Of a stretch of DNA of 64,000 nucleotides, positions 10,130-18,575 are shown in pieces. Both the position numbers and the translations under genes were made by a program. Source of the stretch: Bradyrhizobium sp. OK095 (GTDB lineage Bacteria > Pseudomonadota > Alphaproteobacteria > Rhizobiales > Xanthobacteraceae). The notes below the pieces were generated by a model. The model was not told the DNA's origin. It did not search any database and saw only the letters and a program-made list of their open reading frames with translations. The DNA lies in the NCBI RefSeq assembly GCF_900109945.1, contig NZ_FOBX01000005.1:62001-126000 (forward strand), read 5' to 3'. Within the stretch, counting starts at the first letter, position 1. Every line of letters begins with the position of its first letter.

Positions 10130-10158
10130 AAAAAAGCCCCGGCTTGCGCCGGGGCTTT
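10130..10158 (-). terminator. Rho-independent terminator after rpsA
   Basis: The 9-bp stem AGCCCCGGC / GCCGGGGCT (10135-10143 and 10148-10156) has on the minus strand a run of six T residues directly after it, right behind the rpsA stop codon. Confidence 0.85.
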
Positions 10159-10184
10159 GATGTCAGCGAAAGGAAGCGTTTCGC

Positions 10185-11891
10185 TTACTTGCTATCGCGG
10201 TTCTTGAGCGCGGTGCCGAGAATGTCGCCCAGCGTCGCTCCCGAATCGGAGGAGCCGTACTGCGCGATGGCTTCCTTCTCTTCGGCGACTTCGAGCGCTT
10301 TGATCGACACCTGGACCTTGCGGGCCTTCTTGTCGAACTGGATCACGCGGGCATCGACCTTCTCGCCGACGGCGAAGCGTTCGGCGCGCTGGTCGTTGCG
10401 GTCACGGGCGAGCTCCGAGCGCTTGATGAAGGTCGAGAAGTCGGTCCCGGTGATCTTCACCTCGATGCCGCTTTCCTTCACTTCGAGCACTTCGCAGGTC
10501 ACGACCGCGCCCTTCTTGACATCGCCCGGCTCGGCGAATGGGTCGCCTTCGAGCTGCTTGATGCCGAGCGAGATACGCTCCTTCTCGACGTCCACATCGA
10601 GCACCACGGCTTTCACCACGTCGCCCTTCTTGTAATTGTCGATCACCTGCTCGCCCGGCTGCTTCCAGTCGAGGTCGGAGAGATGGACCATGCCGTCGAC
10701 GTCGCCTTCGAGACCCAGGAACAGACCAAACTCGGTCTTGTTCTTGACTTCGCCCTCGACGGTCGAACCGGTCGGGTGACCTTCGACGAAGACCTCCCAG
10801 GGATTGCGCATGGTCTGCTTGAGGCCGAGCGAGATGCGGCGCTTGACGGAATCGACTTCGAGCACCTGCACGTCGACTTCCTGCGAGGTCGACACGATCT
10901 TGCCGGGGTGCATGTTCTTCTTGGTCCACGACATCTCGGAGACGTGGATCAGGCCTTCGATGCCCGGCTCGAGCTCGACGAACGCACCGTAGTCGGTGAT
11001 GTTGGTGACACGGCCGGTGAAGCGCGAACCCAGCGGGTACTTGGCTTCGATGCCCTGCCACGGATCGTCCAGCAGCTGCTTCATGCCCAGCGAGATGCGG
11101 TGCGTCTCGTGGTTGATCTTGATGATCTTGACCTTCACGGTCTGGCCGATCGAGAGCACCTCGGTCGGGTGGTTGACGCGGCGCCACGCGATGTCGGTGA
11201 CGTGCAGCAGGCCGTCGATGCCGCCGAGATCAACGAACGCACCGTAATCGGTGATGTTCTTGACCACGCCGTCGATGACCTGACCCTCTTCGAGGTTCTG
11301 CACCAGCTCCTGGCGCTGCTCGGCGCGGGTCTCTTCGAGAACCGTGCGGCGCGACACCACGATGTTGCCGCGGCGGCGGTCCATCTTGAGGATCTGGAAC
11401 GGCTGCGAATTGTTCATCAGCGGCGCAACGTCGCGGATCGGACGAATGTCGACCTGCGAGCGCGGCAGGAAGGCCACGGCACCGTCGAGGTCGACGGTGA
11501 AGCCGCCCTTGACCTGGTTGAAGATGACGCCGTTGACCTTCTCGTTGTTCTGGAAGGCCTTCTCGAGCTTGCCCCAGCTCTCTTCGCGGCGCGCCTTGTC
11601 GCGCGACAGCACGGCTTCGCCGAGGGCGTTCTCGATGCGATCGAGGAACACTTCGACCACGTCGCCGACCTTGATCTCGCTTTCACGGCCTGGGCCGGAA
11701 AATTCGCGCAGCGCGACGCGACCTTCGGTCTTCAGGCCGACGTCGATGACGGCCATGTCCTTTTCGATAGCGACCACCGTGCCCTTGACGACGGAGCTCT
11801 CCTGCAGGCTGCCACCTGCGAAGGACTCGTCGAGCATCGCGGCGAAATCGTCGCGCGACGGGCTATAGGTATCAGCAGAAGTCGAAGCCAT
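10185..11891 (-). CDS. rpsA: 30S ribosomal protein S1
   Basis: A 568-residue S1 protein with about six OB-fold S1 repeats, the hallmark being the recurring ITDYGAFVDL / ITDYGAFVEL / KTEFGLFLGL strands. It binds mRNA leaders and brings them to the 30S subunit. The start MASTSADTY at 11891 is preceded by GGAGAAC, a good ribosome-binding site; 51 further open codons upstream are Arg/Pro-rich and not S1-like. It follows cmk on the same strand, the conserved cmk-rpsA order, but with a 265-base gap suited to its own promoter and leader. Confidence 0.97.
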   Translation of the reverse strand: MASTSADTYSPSRDDFAAMLDESFAGGSLQESSVVKGTVVAIEKDMAVIDVGLKTEGRVALREFSGPGRESEIKVGDVVEVFLDRIENALGEAVLSRDKARREESWGKLEKAFQNNEKVNGVIFNQVKGGFTVDLDGAVAFLPRSQVDIRPIRDVAPLMNNSQPFQILKMDRRRGNIVVSRRTVLEETRAEQRQELVQNLEEGQVIDGVVKNITDYGAFVDLGGIDGLLHVTDIAWRRVNHPTEVLSIGQTVKVKIIKINHETHRISLGMKQLLDDPWQGIEAKYPLGSRFTGRVTNITDYGAFVELEPGIEGLIHVSEMSWTKKNMHPGKIVSTSQEVDVQVLEVDSVKRRISLGLKQTMRNPWEVFVEGHPTGSTVEGEVKNKTEFGLFLGLEGDVDGMVHLSDLDWKQPGEQVIDNYKKGDVVKAVVLDVDVEKERISLGIKQLEGDPFAEPGDVKKGAVVTCEVLEVKESGIEVKITGTDFSTFIKRSELARDRNDQRAERFAVGEKVDARVIQFDKKARKVQVSIKALEVAEEKEAIAQYGSSDSGATLGDILGTALKNRDSK

Positions 11892-12156
11892 TTGTTCTCC
11901 AGTTGCGGATGTCGTGCCGGCCGTTGGGTTTAAAGGGCGTATCGCACGCGCAGTGTCGGAAGGTCCGCAAGACCTTCGAGCGACCGCTCGTTGCTCCGGC
12001 CTGGAGCCGGAACAGCGGAAGCGGGCCGGCTGAGGCCCGCGCATTCGATACGTGGATTCTGTGTCCGGAGCCTGGATCGCGCCGGTCCCAAGCAGGGGAT
12101 CGGGGTATCGACCTCAAAGAGCGGGAGCGGGCGCTTCCTCCAATGACGGCAGCGGC

Positions 12157-12795
12157 TTAACCCCGCGACCGGCCCGCTCGGACGGCCTCGATAATGTCGA
12201 TGGCGGCCCGGACGCCGCCTTCTATATCCAGTTGGGAGTTATCTAGCAAGTAAGCATCCGCGGCCGGTTTCAGGGGCGCAATCGGCCGGTTCTTGTCGCG
12301 TTCGTCGCGCCGGATGATGTCGGCCAGCACGGCCGCCTCATCCGCCTCCTCACCCCGCGCCTTGGCCTCCATGGTCCGGCGGTGGGCGCGGACCCTGGGA
12401 TCGGCGACGACAAAAATCTTCACGTCGGCATCGGGGCAGATCACGGTTCCAATGTCCCGGCCGTCCAGGACGGCCCCCGGCGGATCGGCGGCGAATTGCC
12501 GCTGGAAATTGAGCAGGGCTTCGCGGACCCTGGGGATCGCCGAGACGATCGAGGCGCCCTCGCCGGCGGCTTGCGTCTTCAGCGCAGGATTGCCGAACTT
12601 TTCGGGATCGAGTTCCTGCGCCGCGGCGACTGCCGCCGCCTCGTCCCGGAGATCATGACCGGACTGCATCAGGGCGTACGCCACCGCACGATAGATCACG
12701 CCGGTATCGAGATGACGATAGCCGTAATGATGGGCGAGCCGCTTGCCGAGCGTCCCCTTGCCCGAAGCCGCGGGCCCGTCGATCGCGATAATCAT
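12157..12795 (-). CDS. cmk: Cytidylate kinase
   Basis: A 212-residue (d)CMP kinase needed for pyrimidine nucleotide supply. The P-loop GPAASGKGT is at residues 7-15 and the CMP-binding region [17 protein letters not shown] lies in the middle; the lid RRDERDKNR is near the C-terminus. MIIAIDG at 12795 is the start because the fold begins there; the 61 extra open codons upstream run through the preceding gene. Only 5 bases separate it from the stop of the 135-residue gene upstream, so it belongs to a compact aroA-(two genes)-cmk operon. Confidence 0.95.
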   Translation of the reverse strand: MIIAIDGPAASGKGTLGKRLAHHYGYRHLDTGVIYRAVAYALMQSGHDLRDEAAAVAAAQELDPEKFGNPALKTQAAGEGASIVSAIPRVREALLNFQRQFAADPPGAVLDGRDIGTVICPDADVKIFVVADPRVRAHRRTMEAKARGEEADEAAVLADIIRRDERDKNRPIAPLKPAADAYLLDNSQLDIEGGVRAAIDIIEAVRAGRSRG

Positions 12796-12800
12796 GTCAC

Positions 12801-13208
12801 TCAAACCTTGACTGTCTGGGGCCCGCGGGCGCGTCGCAGGGGGCGCTCTTCGGTAAATATGTTGCGAGACGCGAACTCCGCGGGACTCGCAAAAGTGAGA
12901 TATTCGCGCATCGCGTCGGAGGGCGAGGACGCGGTGAACCATGGTTCGGCAAGGCGCCGCGCCGGATCGCAAACCCATGATGGCACCCGGCCGAGACGAC
13001 GTTGTTTTGCCAGATATTCGGCGATCGCGCCGACCAGCGCATCGAGCCGGTCGTTCTGCGTCAGCGCCGGCTCGTCCTCGATCGTCGCGTATTGAGCCCG
13101 GCTCGTCCCCGCCAGATCGAACGTGTCCACGAATTCGGCCAGCGTCGCGTCCTGCGGCGCGCCCGCGCGAATGCGGTCGACGGCTTCAGCGAGGGTATTT
13201 GGGCGCAT
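12801..13208 (-). CDS. Partner protein of a DUF6036-type nucleotidyltransferase module
   Basis: A 135-residue soluble protein without a catalytic motif I can name. The first third ([11 protein letters not shown], residues about 5-15) is helical; the C-terminal half has [12 protein letters not shown], a W-F pair and [11 protein letters not shown]. From memory, small proteins with this P-x-W...SPA-x-F-x-x-R-x-I-F layout often stand next to AbiEii-like nucleotidyltransferase genes and may be the antitoxin. It overlaps the nucleotidyltransferase gene by 23 bases and ends 5 bases before cmk. The tight packing implies cotranslation. The antitoxin role is inference. Confidence 0.65.
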   Translation of the reverse strand: MRPNTLAEAVDRIRAGAPQDATLAEFVDTFDLAGTSRAQYATIEDEPALTQNDRLDALVGAIAEYLAKQRRLGRVPSWVCDPARRLAEPWFTASSPSDAMREYLTFASPAEFASRNIFTEERPLRRARGPQTVKV

Positions 13209-13791
13209 CCGCTCCTCCCCCGAGGTCCATGTTCTTCAGTAAGAAGCGTTGCTTCTCCGAGGAAGCAGCGCTCACCGGAAAATACCGGCCAAGCAGAGCG
13301 ATGGCTTCCTCGACGGTCGAAATTCCAACCACTTTCATCAAGTTCAAGATATCCAGCCGCTCCGTCTCGCCGCGAACGGGATCCGTGATGCGAAACGCCT
13401 TCAATTTCAGCGCCAGCAGATATGCCGCGGAGGGCACCGAAACCTCAAGCCCCGGCGGCGTGCCGTCCCGCGGAAAAGTGCCGAATTCGAGATGATCCGC
13501 CGCACGGTCAGCCAGTGGACTGAGATGAAATACGACATGATCGTTGAACCAGTCGGCGCCCCATCCATTCCTTGCGGCAATTTCGGCGATGGTCTTCTCC
13601 AGCCAGTTCGGCAACGGATGCTCGAGCTTCGAGACGTCGACGTCCTCGGTCGCCAAGCGGAAATTGCTGGCGAGCATGAGGGCGGAGCCACCATAGACCG
13701 CGATCTGGAGCTTGGTTCCAGCTTCGGCCGCAGCACGGCCGATCGAATCGAAAGCATCCAGCAGGGCGTCGCGGTCGAAGGCTGCGCTCAT
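13186..13791 (-). CDS. Nucleotidyltransferase, DUF6036/AbiEii-like
   Basis: A 201-residue protein with a minimal nucleotidyltransferase signature: VYGGSALMLA (G-G-S, near residue 33) followed by RLATEDVDVSKL, where the D-x-D of the Pol-beta superfamily falls (about residues 49-51). YLLALKLKAFR and RLDILNLMK resemble the helical segment of AbiEii-like proteins, which often act as toxins by modifying tRNA or as part of abortive infection. It starts 10 bases after aroA and overlaps the 135-residue gene by 23 bases. The pair breaks the otherwise conserved aroA-cmk-rpsA order. Toxin function is inference. Confidence 0.72.
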   Translation of the reverse strand: MSAAFDRDALLDAFDSIGRAAAEAGTKLQIAVYGGSALMLASNFRLATEDVDVSKLEHPLPNWLEKTIAEIAARNGWGADWFNDHVVFHLSPLADRAADHLEFGTFPRDGTPPGLEVSVPSAAYLLALKLKAFRITDPVRGETERLDILNLMKVVGISTVEEAIALLGRYFPVSAASSEKQRFLLKNMDLGGGADAPKYPR

Positions 13792-13801
13792 GGCCGCGGC
13801 C

Positions 13802-15139
13802 TCATGAAAACTCGGCCCCCAGCGAACGCATCATCGGAATGAAGTCCGGAAAGCTGGTGGCGATGAAGGCGGTGTCGTCGACGGTTACGGGCTGGTCGGA
13901 GGCGCAACCCATCACCAGCGCGGACATCGCGATGCGATGATCCATGTGGGTGGCGACGGTGCCGCCGCCGGGGACGTGGCCGCGGCCTTCGACGATGAGA
14001 TCGTCACCGGAGACTTCGACCTTCACGCCGTTGACGCGGAGCATCTCGGCGGTGGCTTCGAGCCGATCAGATTCCTTGACGCGCAGCTCCTGCAGGCCGC
14101 GCATGATGGTGGTGCCTTCGGCGAAGGAGGCCGCCACCGCCAGCACCAGATATTCGTCGATCATCGATGGCGCGCGCTCCGGCGGCACCTCGACGCCGCG
14201 CAGCTTTGATGCGCGCACGCGCAGCTGCGCCATCGGCTCGCCGGCATCGCCGCGGACTTCGCTTTCCTCGATCGAGGCGCCCATTTCACGCAGCGTCGTG
14301 AACAGCCCTGTGCGCAGCGGATTGGTCATGACATCGGACAGGACGACATCCGAGCCCTCGACGATCAGCGCGGCAACGATCGGGAACGCCGCCGAGGAGG
14401 GATCGGCGGGCACAACGACATTGGCGCCATGCAGTTCGGGCTGGCCTTTGAGCATGATACGGCGACCGTGCTGACCTTCCTGCGTCGAGGTGATCTCGGC
14501 ACCAAAATGCTTCAACATCAGCTCGGTATGGTCGCGACTGGCCTCGCTCTCGATCACGGTCGTGGTGCCCGGCGCGGCGAGCCCCGCCAGCAGCACGGCC
14601 GACTTGATCTGCGCCGAGGCGACCGGCGTCTTGTAGGTGATCGGCAGCGGATCGCGTGCGCCCTGGACGGTCAGCGGCAGACGGCCGCCCTCGCCGCCCG
14701 AGACGACCTTCGCGCCCATCTTTTCCAGCGGATCGAGGATCCGGCGCATCGGGCGGCTGCGCAGCGAGGAATCGCCGTCGAACACCGCCGAGATCGGGCA
14801 GCCGGCGACGGCGCCCATGACCAGCCGGCAGCCGGTGCCGGAATTGCCGAAATCCAGCGCAGCCTTGGGCGGAGCAAAGCCGCCGACGCCCACGCCGTTC
14901 ACCTTCCAGGCGAAATCGCCGGTGCGCTCGACCGTCGCGCCCAGTGCCTGCATGGATTTGGCGGTGTTGAGGACGTCCTCGCCCTCCAGCAGGCCCGAAA
15001 TCCTGGTCTCGCCAACCGCAAGCGCGCCGAGGATGAGGGCGCGGTGGGAAATCGACTTGTCCCCGGGCACCCGTACTTTCCCGGTCAGGGGACCGCTTGC
15101 GCGCGACTGAAGCGGCGTCGGCTTGTCGGAATGGGTCAA
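13802..15139 (-). CDS. aroA: 3-phosphoshikimate 1-carboxyvinyltransferase (EPSP synthase)
   Basis: A 445-residue EPSP synthase joining shikimate-3-phosphate and PEP in aromatic amino acid synthesis. [14 protein letters not shown] near residue 23 binds substrate, [12 protein letters not shown] near residue 98 is the PEP loop, and LRVKESDRL and [10 protein letters not shown] are the C-terminal motifs. The NSGTGCRL and RSRPMRRIL segments match the class II (CP4-like) enzymes. The start is taken as TTG at 15139 (reads M-THSDKPTP) because AAGGA lies 9 bases upstream; an ATG at 15187 would add 16 residues with no family match. Operon order aroA, nucleotidyltransferase, partner, cmk. Confidence 0.93.
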   Translation of the reverse strand: MTHSDKPTPLQSRASGPLTGKVRVPGDKSISHRALILGALAVGETRISGLLEGEDVLNTAKSMQALGATVERTGDFAWKVNGVGVGGFAPPKAALDFGNSGTGCRLVMGAVAGCPISAVFDGDSSLRSRPMRRILDPLEKMGAKVVSGGEGGRLPLTVQGARDPLPITYKTPVASAQIKSAVLLAGLAAPGTTTVIESEASRDHTELMLKHFGAEITSTQEGQHGRRIMLKGQPELHGANVVVPADPSSAAFPIVAALIVEGSDVVLSDVMTNPLRTGLFTTLREMGASIEESEVRGDAGEPMAQLRVRASKLRGVEVPPERAPSMIDEYLVLAVAASFAEGTTIMRGLQELRVKESDRLEATAEMLRVNGVKVEVSGDDLIVEGRGHVPGGGTVATHMDHRIAMSALVMGCASDQPVTVDDTAFIATSFPDFIPMMRSLGAEFS

Positions 15140-15299
15140 GATTGTGTCCTTGGATGTGCCTTTTGGGCTCGCGGGCAGGTACCACATGGGCTTCCCGCCG
15201 TCACGGGCATGTCGTTCTCCCGTAATGCGCTATTGACAGCGGGCCGCCAACTAGCCAAGTGAAACACCGCTTTTCAGACATTCCCAGGATTCCTTCACC

Positions 15300-15713
15300 G
15301 TGGCCAAGTCCGAACTCGGAACCAAACGTATTTGCCCGACTACGGGCAAGAAGTTCTATGACCTCAACAAGACTCCGGTGATCTCGCCCTATAGCGGCGA
15401 AGTCGTGCCGATCGCGCCCATCGCCCCGGCCCGCGTGCCTCGTGGCGCCGAAGCCCGTCATGCCGCGGCCGCCGCCGCCGACACGACGCCGGAGCCGGCC
15501 GAGGTCGAGGAGGTCTCGCTTGAGGAGGCCGATGCCGAGGAGAACAGCGGCAAGGTCAAAGCCGTCGTGCCCGAATCGGAGGACGATATCGAGGTCGACG
15601 AGACCATCGAGGACGACGATGACGATGATTCGACCTTCATTGCCGACGACGAAGAGGGCGATGAGGACGTCACGGACATCATTGGTGATGTCGGGGGCGA
15701 TGAAGAGACTTGA
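15300..15713 (+). CDS. TIGR02300 family protein
   Basis: A 137-residue protein with a GTG start at 15300. The first 45 residues (KSELGTKRICPTTGKKFYDL and PVISPYSGE) form a small conserved domain seen across alphaproteobacteria under the name TIGR02300; its function is unknown to me. From residue about 65 onward the chain is an extremely acidic, Asp/Glu-rich tail with a run of five Asp, likely disordered. tRNA-Ala follows 95 bases downstream. It is divergent from aroA. Confidence 0.85.
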   Translation: MAKSELGTKRICPTTGKKFYDLNKTPVISPYSGEVVPIAPIAPARVPRGAEARHAAAAAADTTPEPAEVEEVSLEEADAEENSGKVKAVVPESEDDIEVDETIEDDDDDDSTFIADDEEGDEDVTDIIGDVGGDEET

Positions 15714-15808
15714 GATCAGCCCTGATCTGTGAAAAAGGGTGCACCGCGCGAGTCACCAGGCTCGCCGGTCTGGAGTGATCCACCAGGATCGTTCCATTTA
15801 AGGACTAC

Positions 15809-15884
<76 letters not shown>

Positions 15885-15885
15885 C

Positions 15886-15940
15886 GCTTCGCCCTTCGGG
15901 CTACGCGTGGCGCAGCCGCGCAGAGCCCGAAGGGCGAAGC
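15886..15940. repeat. 17-bp perfect inverted repeat just after tRNA-Ala
   Basis: GCTTCGCCCTTCGGGCT at 15886-15902 is exactly complementary to AGCCCGAAGGGCGAAGC at 15924-15940, with a 21-base loop. It starts 2 bases after the tRNA CCA end. No T-run follows on the plus strand, so it is not a classical terminator. Confidence 0.8.
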
Positions 15941-15958
15941 CGGGCTCTAGAGAATCCC

Positions 15959-16417
15959 CTACTCCCCGATCACCGCATTGAGCCGGTCGCGCAACGCGAC
16001 GATCTCGTCTTTCATCGCCACCAGCTCGGACACCGAACAATCCGACGCCGCCAGGATCGACGGCGGCACGCTGCGCGCTTTCTCCTTCAGCGCGTGGCCC
16101 TGCGGCGTCAGCGCGATCAGTACCTGGCGTTCGTCCTCGCTCGAGCGCGTGCGCTTGACGAGATGAGCCGCCTCGAGCCGCTTCAGCAGCGGTGTCAGCG
16201 TGCCCGAATCCAGGAATAGCCTTTCGCCGATGTCCTTGACCGGAACGTCGTCGCGCTCCCACAGCACCAGCATGACCAGATATTGCGGATAGGTCAGGCC
16301 GAGCCGGTCCAGCAGCGGCTTGTAGACGCGGTTGAAGGCATGCGCGGCCGAATAGACCGCGAAGCAGATCTGGTTGTCGAGGCGTTGCGGATCCAGGGTC
16401 GATAATTTCCGGGGCAT
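15959..16417 (-). CDS. ohrR: MarR-family organic hydroperoxide sensor OhrR
   Basis: A winged-helix MarR-family repressor of about 152 residues. The peroxide-sensing Cys is Cys18 in QICFAVYSA, the signature of OhrR, and the recognition helix and wing are seen in [15 protein letters not shown] and [14 protein letters not shown]. Oxidation of the Cys releases the repressor from DNA and turns on ohr, which lies divergently 154 bases away. The start at ATG 16417 (MPRKLS) is preferred over the GTG four codons upstream because known OhrR proteins begin this way. Confidence 0.93.
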   Translation of the reverse strand: MPRKLSTLDPQRLDNQICFAVYSAAHAFNRVYKPLLDRLGLTYPQYLVMLVLWERDDVPVKDIGERLFLDSGTLTPLLKRLEAAHLVKRTRSSEDERQVLIALTPQGHALKEKARSVPPSILAASDCSVSELVAMKDEIVALRDRLNAVIGE

Positions 16418-16467
16418 CAGGAATCTCACGAGCTAGACCTCATTCTGGGGCCGGCCGGCGCCAGATT

Positions 16468-16524
16468 CAATTGCGAACAATTAAATGTGAGGCATGCAAA
16501 TTTCAATTGCGCACAATCTAATTG
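16468..16524. promoter_or_regulatory. Repeated OhrR operator-like boxes in the ohrR-ohr gap
   Basis: CAATTGCGAACAATT at 16468-16482 and CAATTGCGCACAATC at 16504-16518 are near-identical direct copies 36 bases apart, and each contains AATTG/CAATT dyad halves like known OhrR boxes (TACAATT-AATTGTA type). The block lies between the divergent start codons. Confidence 0.65.
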
Positions 16525-16571
16525 CCTGCGATACAGAGCGCACCCCAACCGGAACACCCGAGGAGACGAAA

Positions 16572-16997
16572 ATGTCCGTGAACGTCCTCTACAAGACCAG
16601 CGCAAAAGCCACCGGCGGCCGTGACGGCCATGCTGCGACCCTCGACGGCGCACTCGACGTCAAGCTCACCACGCCGAAGGAACTCGGTGGTGGCGGCGGC
16701 GCCGGCAACAATCCCGAGCAGCTGTTCGCGGCCGGCTACGCCGCCTGCTTCATCGGCGCGATGAAGTTCGTGTCCTCGCAGGGCGGCCCCAAGGTCCCCG
16801 CCGACGCCTCCGTCACCTCGACCGTCGGCATCGGCCCGCGCGCGGCCGGCGGCTTCGGTCTCGAGATCGATCTCGCCGTCTCGCTGCCGGGCTTGGCCCG
16901 TGCGGAAGCCGAGGCGCTGGTCGAGAAGGCCCACCAAGTGTGTCCGTACTCCAATGCCACGCGCGGCAATGTCGACGTTCGCCTGACGGTCGTCTGA
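16572..16997 (+). CDS. ohr: Organic hydroperoxide resistance protein Ohr
   Basis: A 141-residue thiol peroxidase of the Ohr/OsmC family that reduces fatty-acid and other organic hydroperoxides. The two redox cysteines are Cys59 in GYAACF and Cys124 in [10 protein letters not shown], both with the expected surroundings. The start MSVNVLYKT at 16572 has GGAGACG upstream and matches family length; the 26 open codons before it cover the operator region. Expression is expected to rise on organic peroxide stress through the divergent OhrR. Confidence 0.96.
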   Translation: MSVNVLYKTSAKATGGRDGHAATLDGALDVKLTTPKELGGGGGAGNNPEQLFAAGYAACFIGAMKFVSSQGGPKVPADASVTSTVGIGPRAAGGFGLEIDLAVSLPGLARAEAEALVEKAHQVCPYSNATRGNVDVRLTVV

Positions 16998-17141
16998 TCC
17001 AACGGCGGATTGGCTGGCCCGGGATCCCCCTCGGGCCGGCCGCTTCCGCAGTGCATGCGGCCCTACCCGGCAGACCATTGCGGGCGCAAAAAAACCTCGC
17101 TAGGCCTGTGATCAAATGATCGACACAGGGGAAGCGAAGGC

Positions 17142-18359
17142 ATGACTGAAGCCGCCAGTTCTGGAGCAGCATTGGGCGCAATGAACGGGCTGCGCGTCAT
17201 CGATCTCACGCGCGTGCTCGGTGGTCCCTACTGCACCCAGATCCTCGCCGACCACGGCGCCGACGTGATCAAGGTCGAGCCGCCCGCCGGCGACGAGGTG
17301 CGCGACTGGGGCCCTCCCTTCCACGACGAAGACGCCGCCTATTTCATCGGCATCAACCGCAACAAGCGCTCAATCGGCCTCGACCTCGCCTCCGAGGGCG
17401 GCCGCGTGGTGCTGCTGAAGATGCTGGAGACAGCCGACGTCCTGATCGAGAATTTCAAGCCGGGCACGCTGGAGAAATGGGGCATCGGCAATGACGTGCT
17501 GAGCAAGAAGTTTCCGCGCCTCGTGCATTGCCGGATCTGCGGCTTCGGCGCCGACGGTCCGCGCGGCGGCAATCCCGGCTATGACGCCATCATCCAGGCC
17601 ATGACCGGCATGATCGCGGCGACCGGCTCGCCGGAGAGCGGGCCGATGCGGATCGGCGTGCCCTTGGTCGACATCGGCACCGGCCTCTATGCAGCAATCG
17701 GCATCCTGATGGCGCTGTCGGAGCGGCAGCGCTCCGGCAAAGGCCAGTTCCTCGAGACGACGCTGTACGAAACCGGTCTCGCCATCATGCATCCGCACAC
17801 CGCGAATTATTTCATGCATGGCAAGCCGCCGTCGCTGACCGGCAACGAGCATCCGAACCTCGTTCCTTACGCGATCTTTCCGACCAAGACCGACAACATC
17901 TTCATCGGCGTCGGCAATGACGGCACCTTCCGCAAGCTTGCCAAGGAGATCGGCAAGCCCGAACTCGGGACCGATTCACGTTTCGCCCGCAACAAGGACC
18001 GCATCGCCAATCGCGAGGCCCTGCGCGCAGAGCTTGCCGCCGTGTTCAGCCAGCACGAGGCCGAGCCGCTGTGCAATCGCCTGCTCGCGGCAGGCCTGCC
18101 CGCAGGTCCCGTGCAGAAGATCGACCAGGCGTTGCAGAACCCGCACACCATCGCCCGCGGCGATATTATCGAGAAGGATTGGTACAAGGGCGTGGCCTCG
18201 CCGATCCGGCTCGACCGCAGCAAGCCGAGCCTGCGCCGGCTGCCGCCGAAATTCAGTGAGCACGCCCAGGAGGTGCTGGGCGAGTTCGGGTACTCCAAGG
18301 CCGAGATCGACGCGATGGTCGAGAAGGGCACCGTCTGCGGTCCCGAGCGCAAGCGCTAG
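17142..18359 (+). CDS. CaiB/BaiF (class III) CoA-transferase
   Basis: A 405-residue class III CoA-transferase, an enzyme type that swaps CoA between carboxylic acids through an enzyme-bound anhydride. LRVIDLTRVLGGPYCTQ near the N-terminus, LDLASEGGR, and the segment PLVDIGTGLYAA with the likely catalytic Asp are family signatures. CoA donor and acceptor cannot be told from the sequence; it resembles the succinyl-CoA:glutarate type from memory. It stands alone between ohr and the ugp operon. Confidence 0.88.
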   Translation: MTEAASSGAALGAMNGLRVIDLTRVLGGPYCTQILADHGADVIKVEPPAGDEVRDWGPPFHDEDAAYFIGINRNKRSIGLDLASEGGRVVLLKMLETADVLIENFKPGTLEKWGIGNDVLSKKFPRLVHCRICGFGADGPRGGNPGYDAIIQAMTGMIAATGSPESGPMRIGVPLVDIGTGLYAAIGILMALSERQRSGKGQFLETTLYETGLAIMHPHTANYFMHGKPPSLTGNEHPNLVPYAIFPTKTDNIFIGVGNDGTFRKLAKEIGKPELGTDSRFARNKDRIANREALRAELAAVFSQHEAEPLCNRLLAAGLPAGPVQKIDQALQNPHTIARGDIIEKDWYKGVASPIRLDRSKPSLRRLPPKFSEHAQEVLGEFGYSKAEIDAMVEKGTVCGPERKR

Positions 18360-18506
18360 GGGCCCGCACCTCCTCACACGAGTGATGCCGCACTGCGGCG
18401 TGGGCGCGCATGTGCACCGCGAACGGAGGAGGCTGCGTGCTCCGTCTCCGCCTATTTGCCGGCTTCCCTTTTGCCGCGCTTGCCGCTTTCGTTTCGGCCG
18501 CTTACA

Positions 18507-18524
18507 CAGTCATGTGAACGTCAT
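18507..18524 (+). promoter_or_regulatory. Pho-box-like site upstream of ugpB
   Basis: CAGTCAT-GTGA-ACGTCAT matches the tandem PhoB site CTGTCAT-N4-CTGTCAT at 6 of 7 and 5 of 7 positions, with the correct 11-base period. It ends 51 bases before the ugpB start. Confidence 0.6.
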
Positions 18525-18575
18525 ATGGCGCTGCTAGCGCAAGCGATCTTTTTGACGGCCAAGGGAGGTTACTTG

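Noticed and set aside
10683..11933. Plus-strand open frame of 416 codons opposite rpsA
   Set aside because: Antisense shadow of ribosomal protein S1 with a repeated pattern that simply mirrors the S1 repeats.
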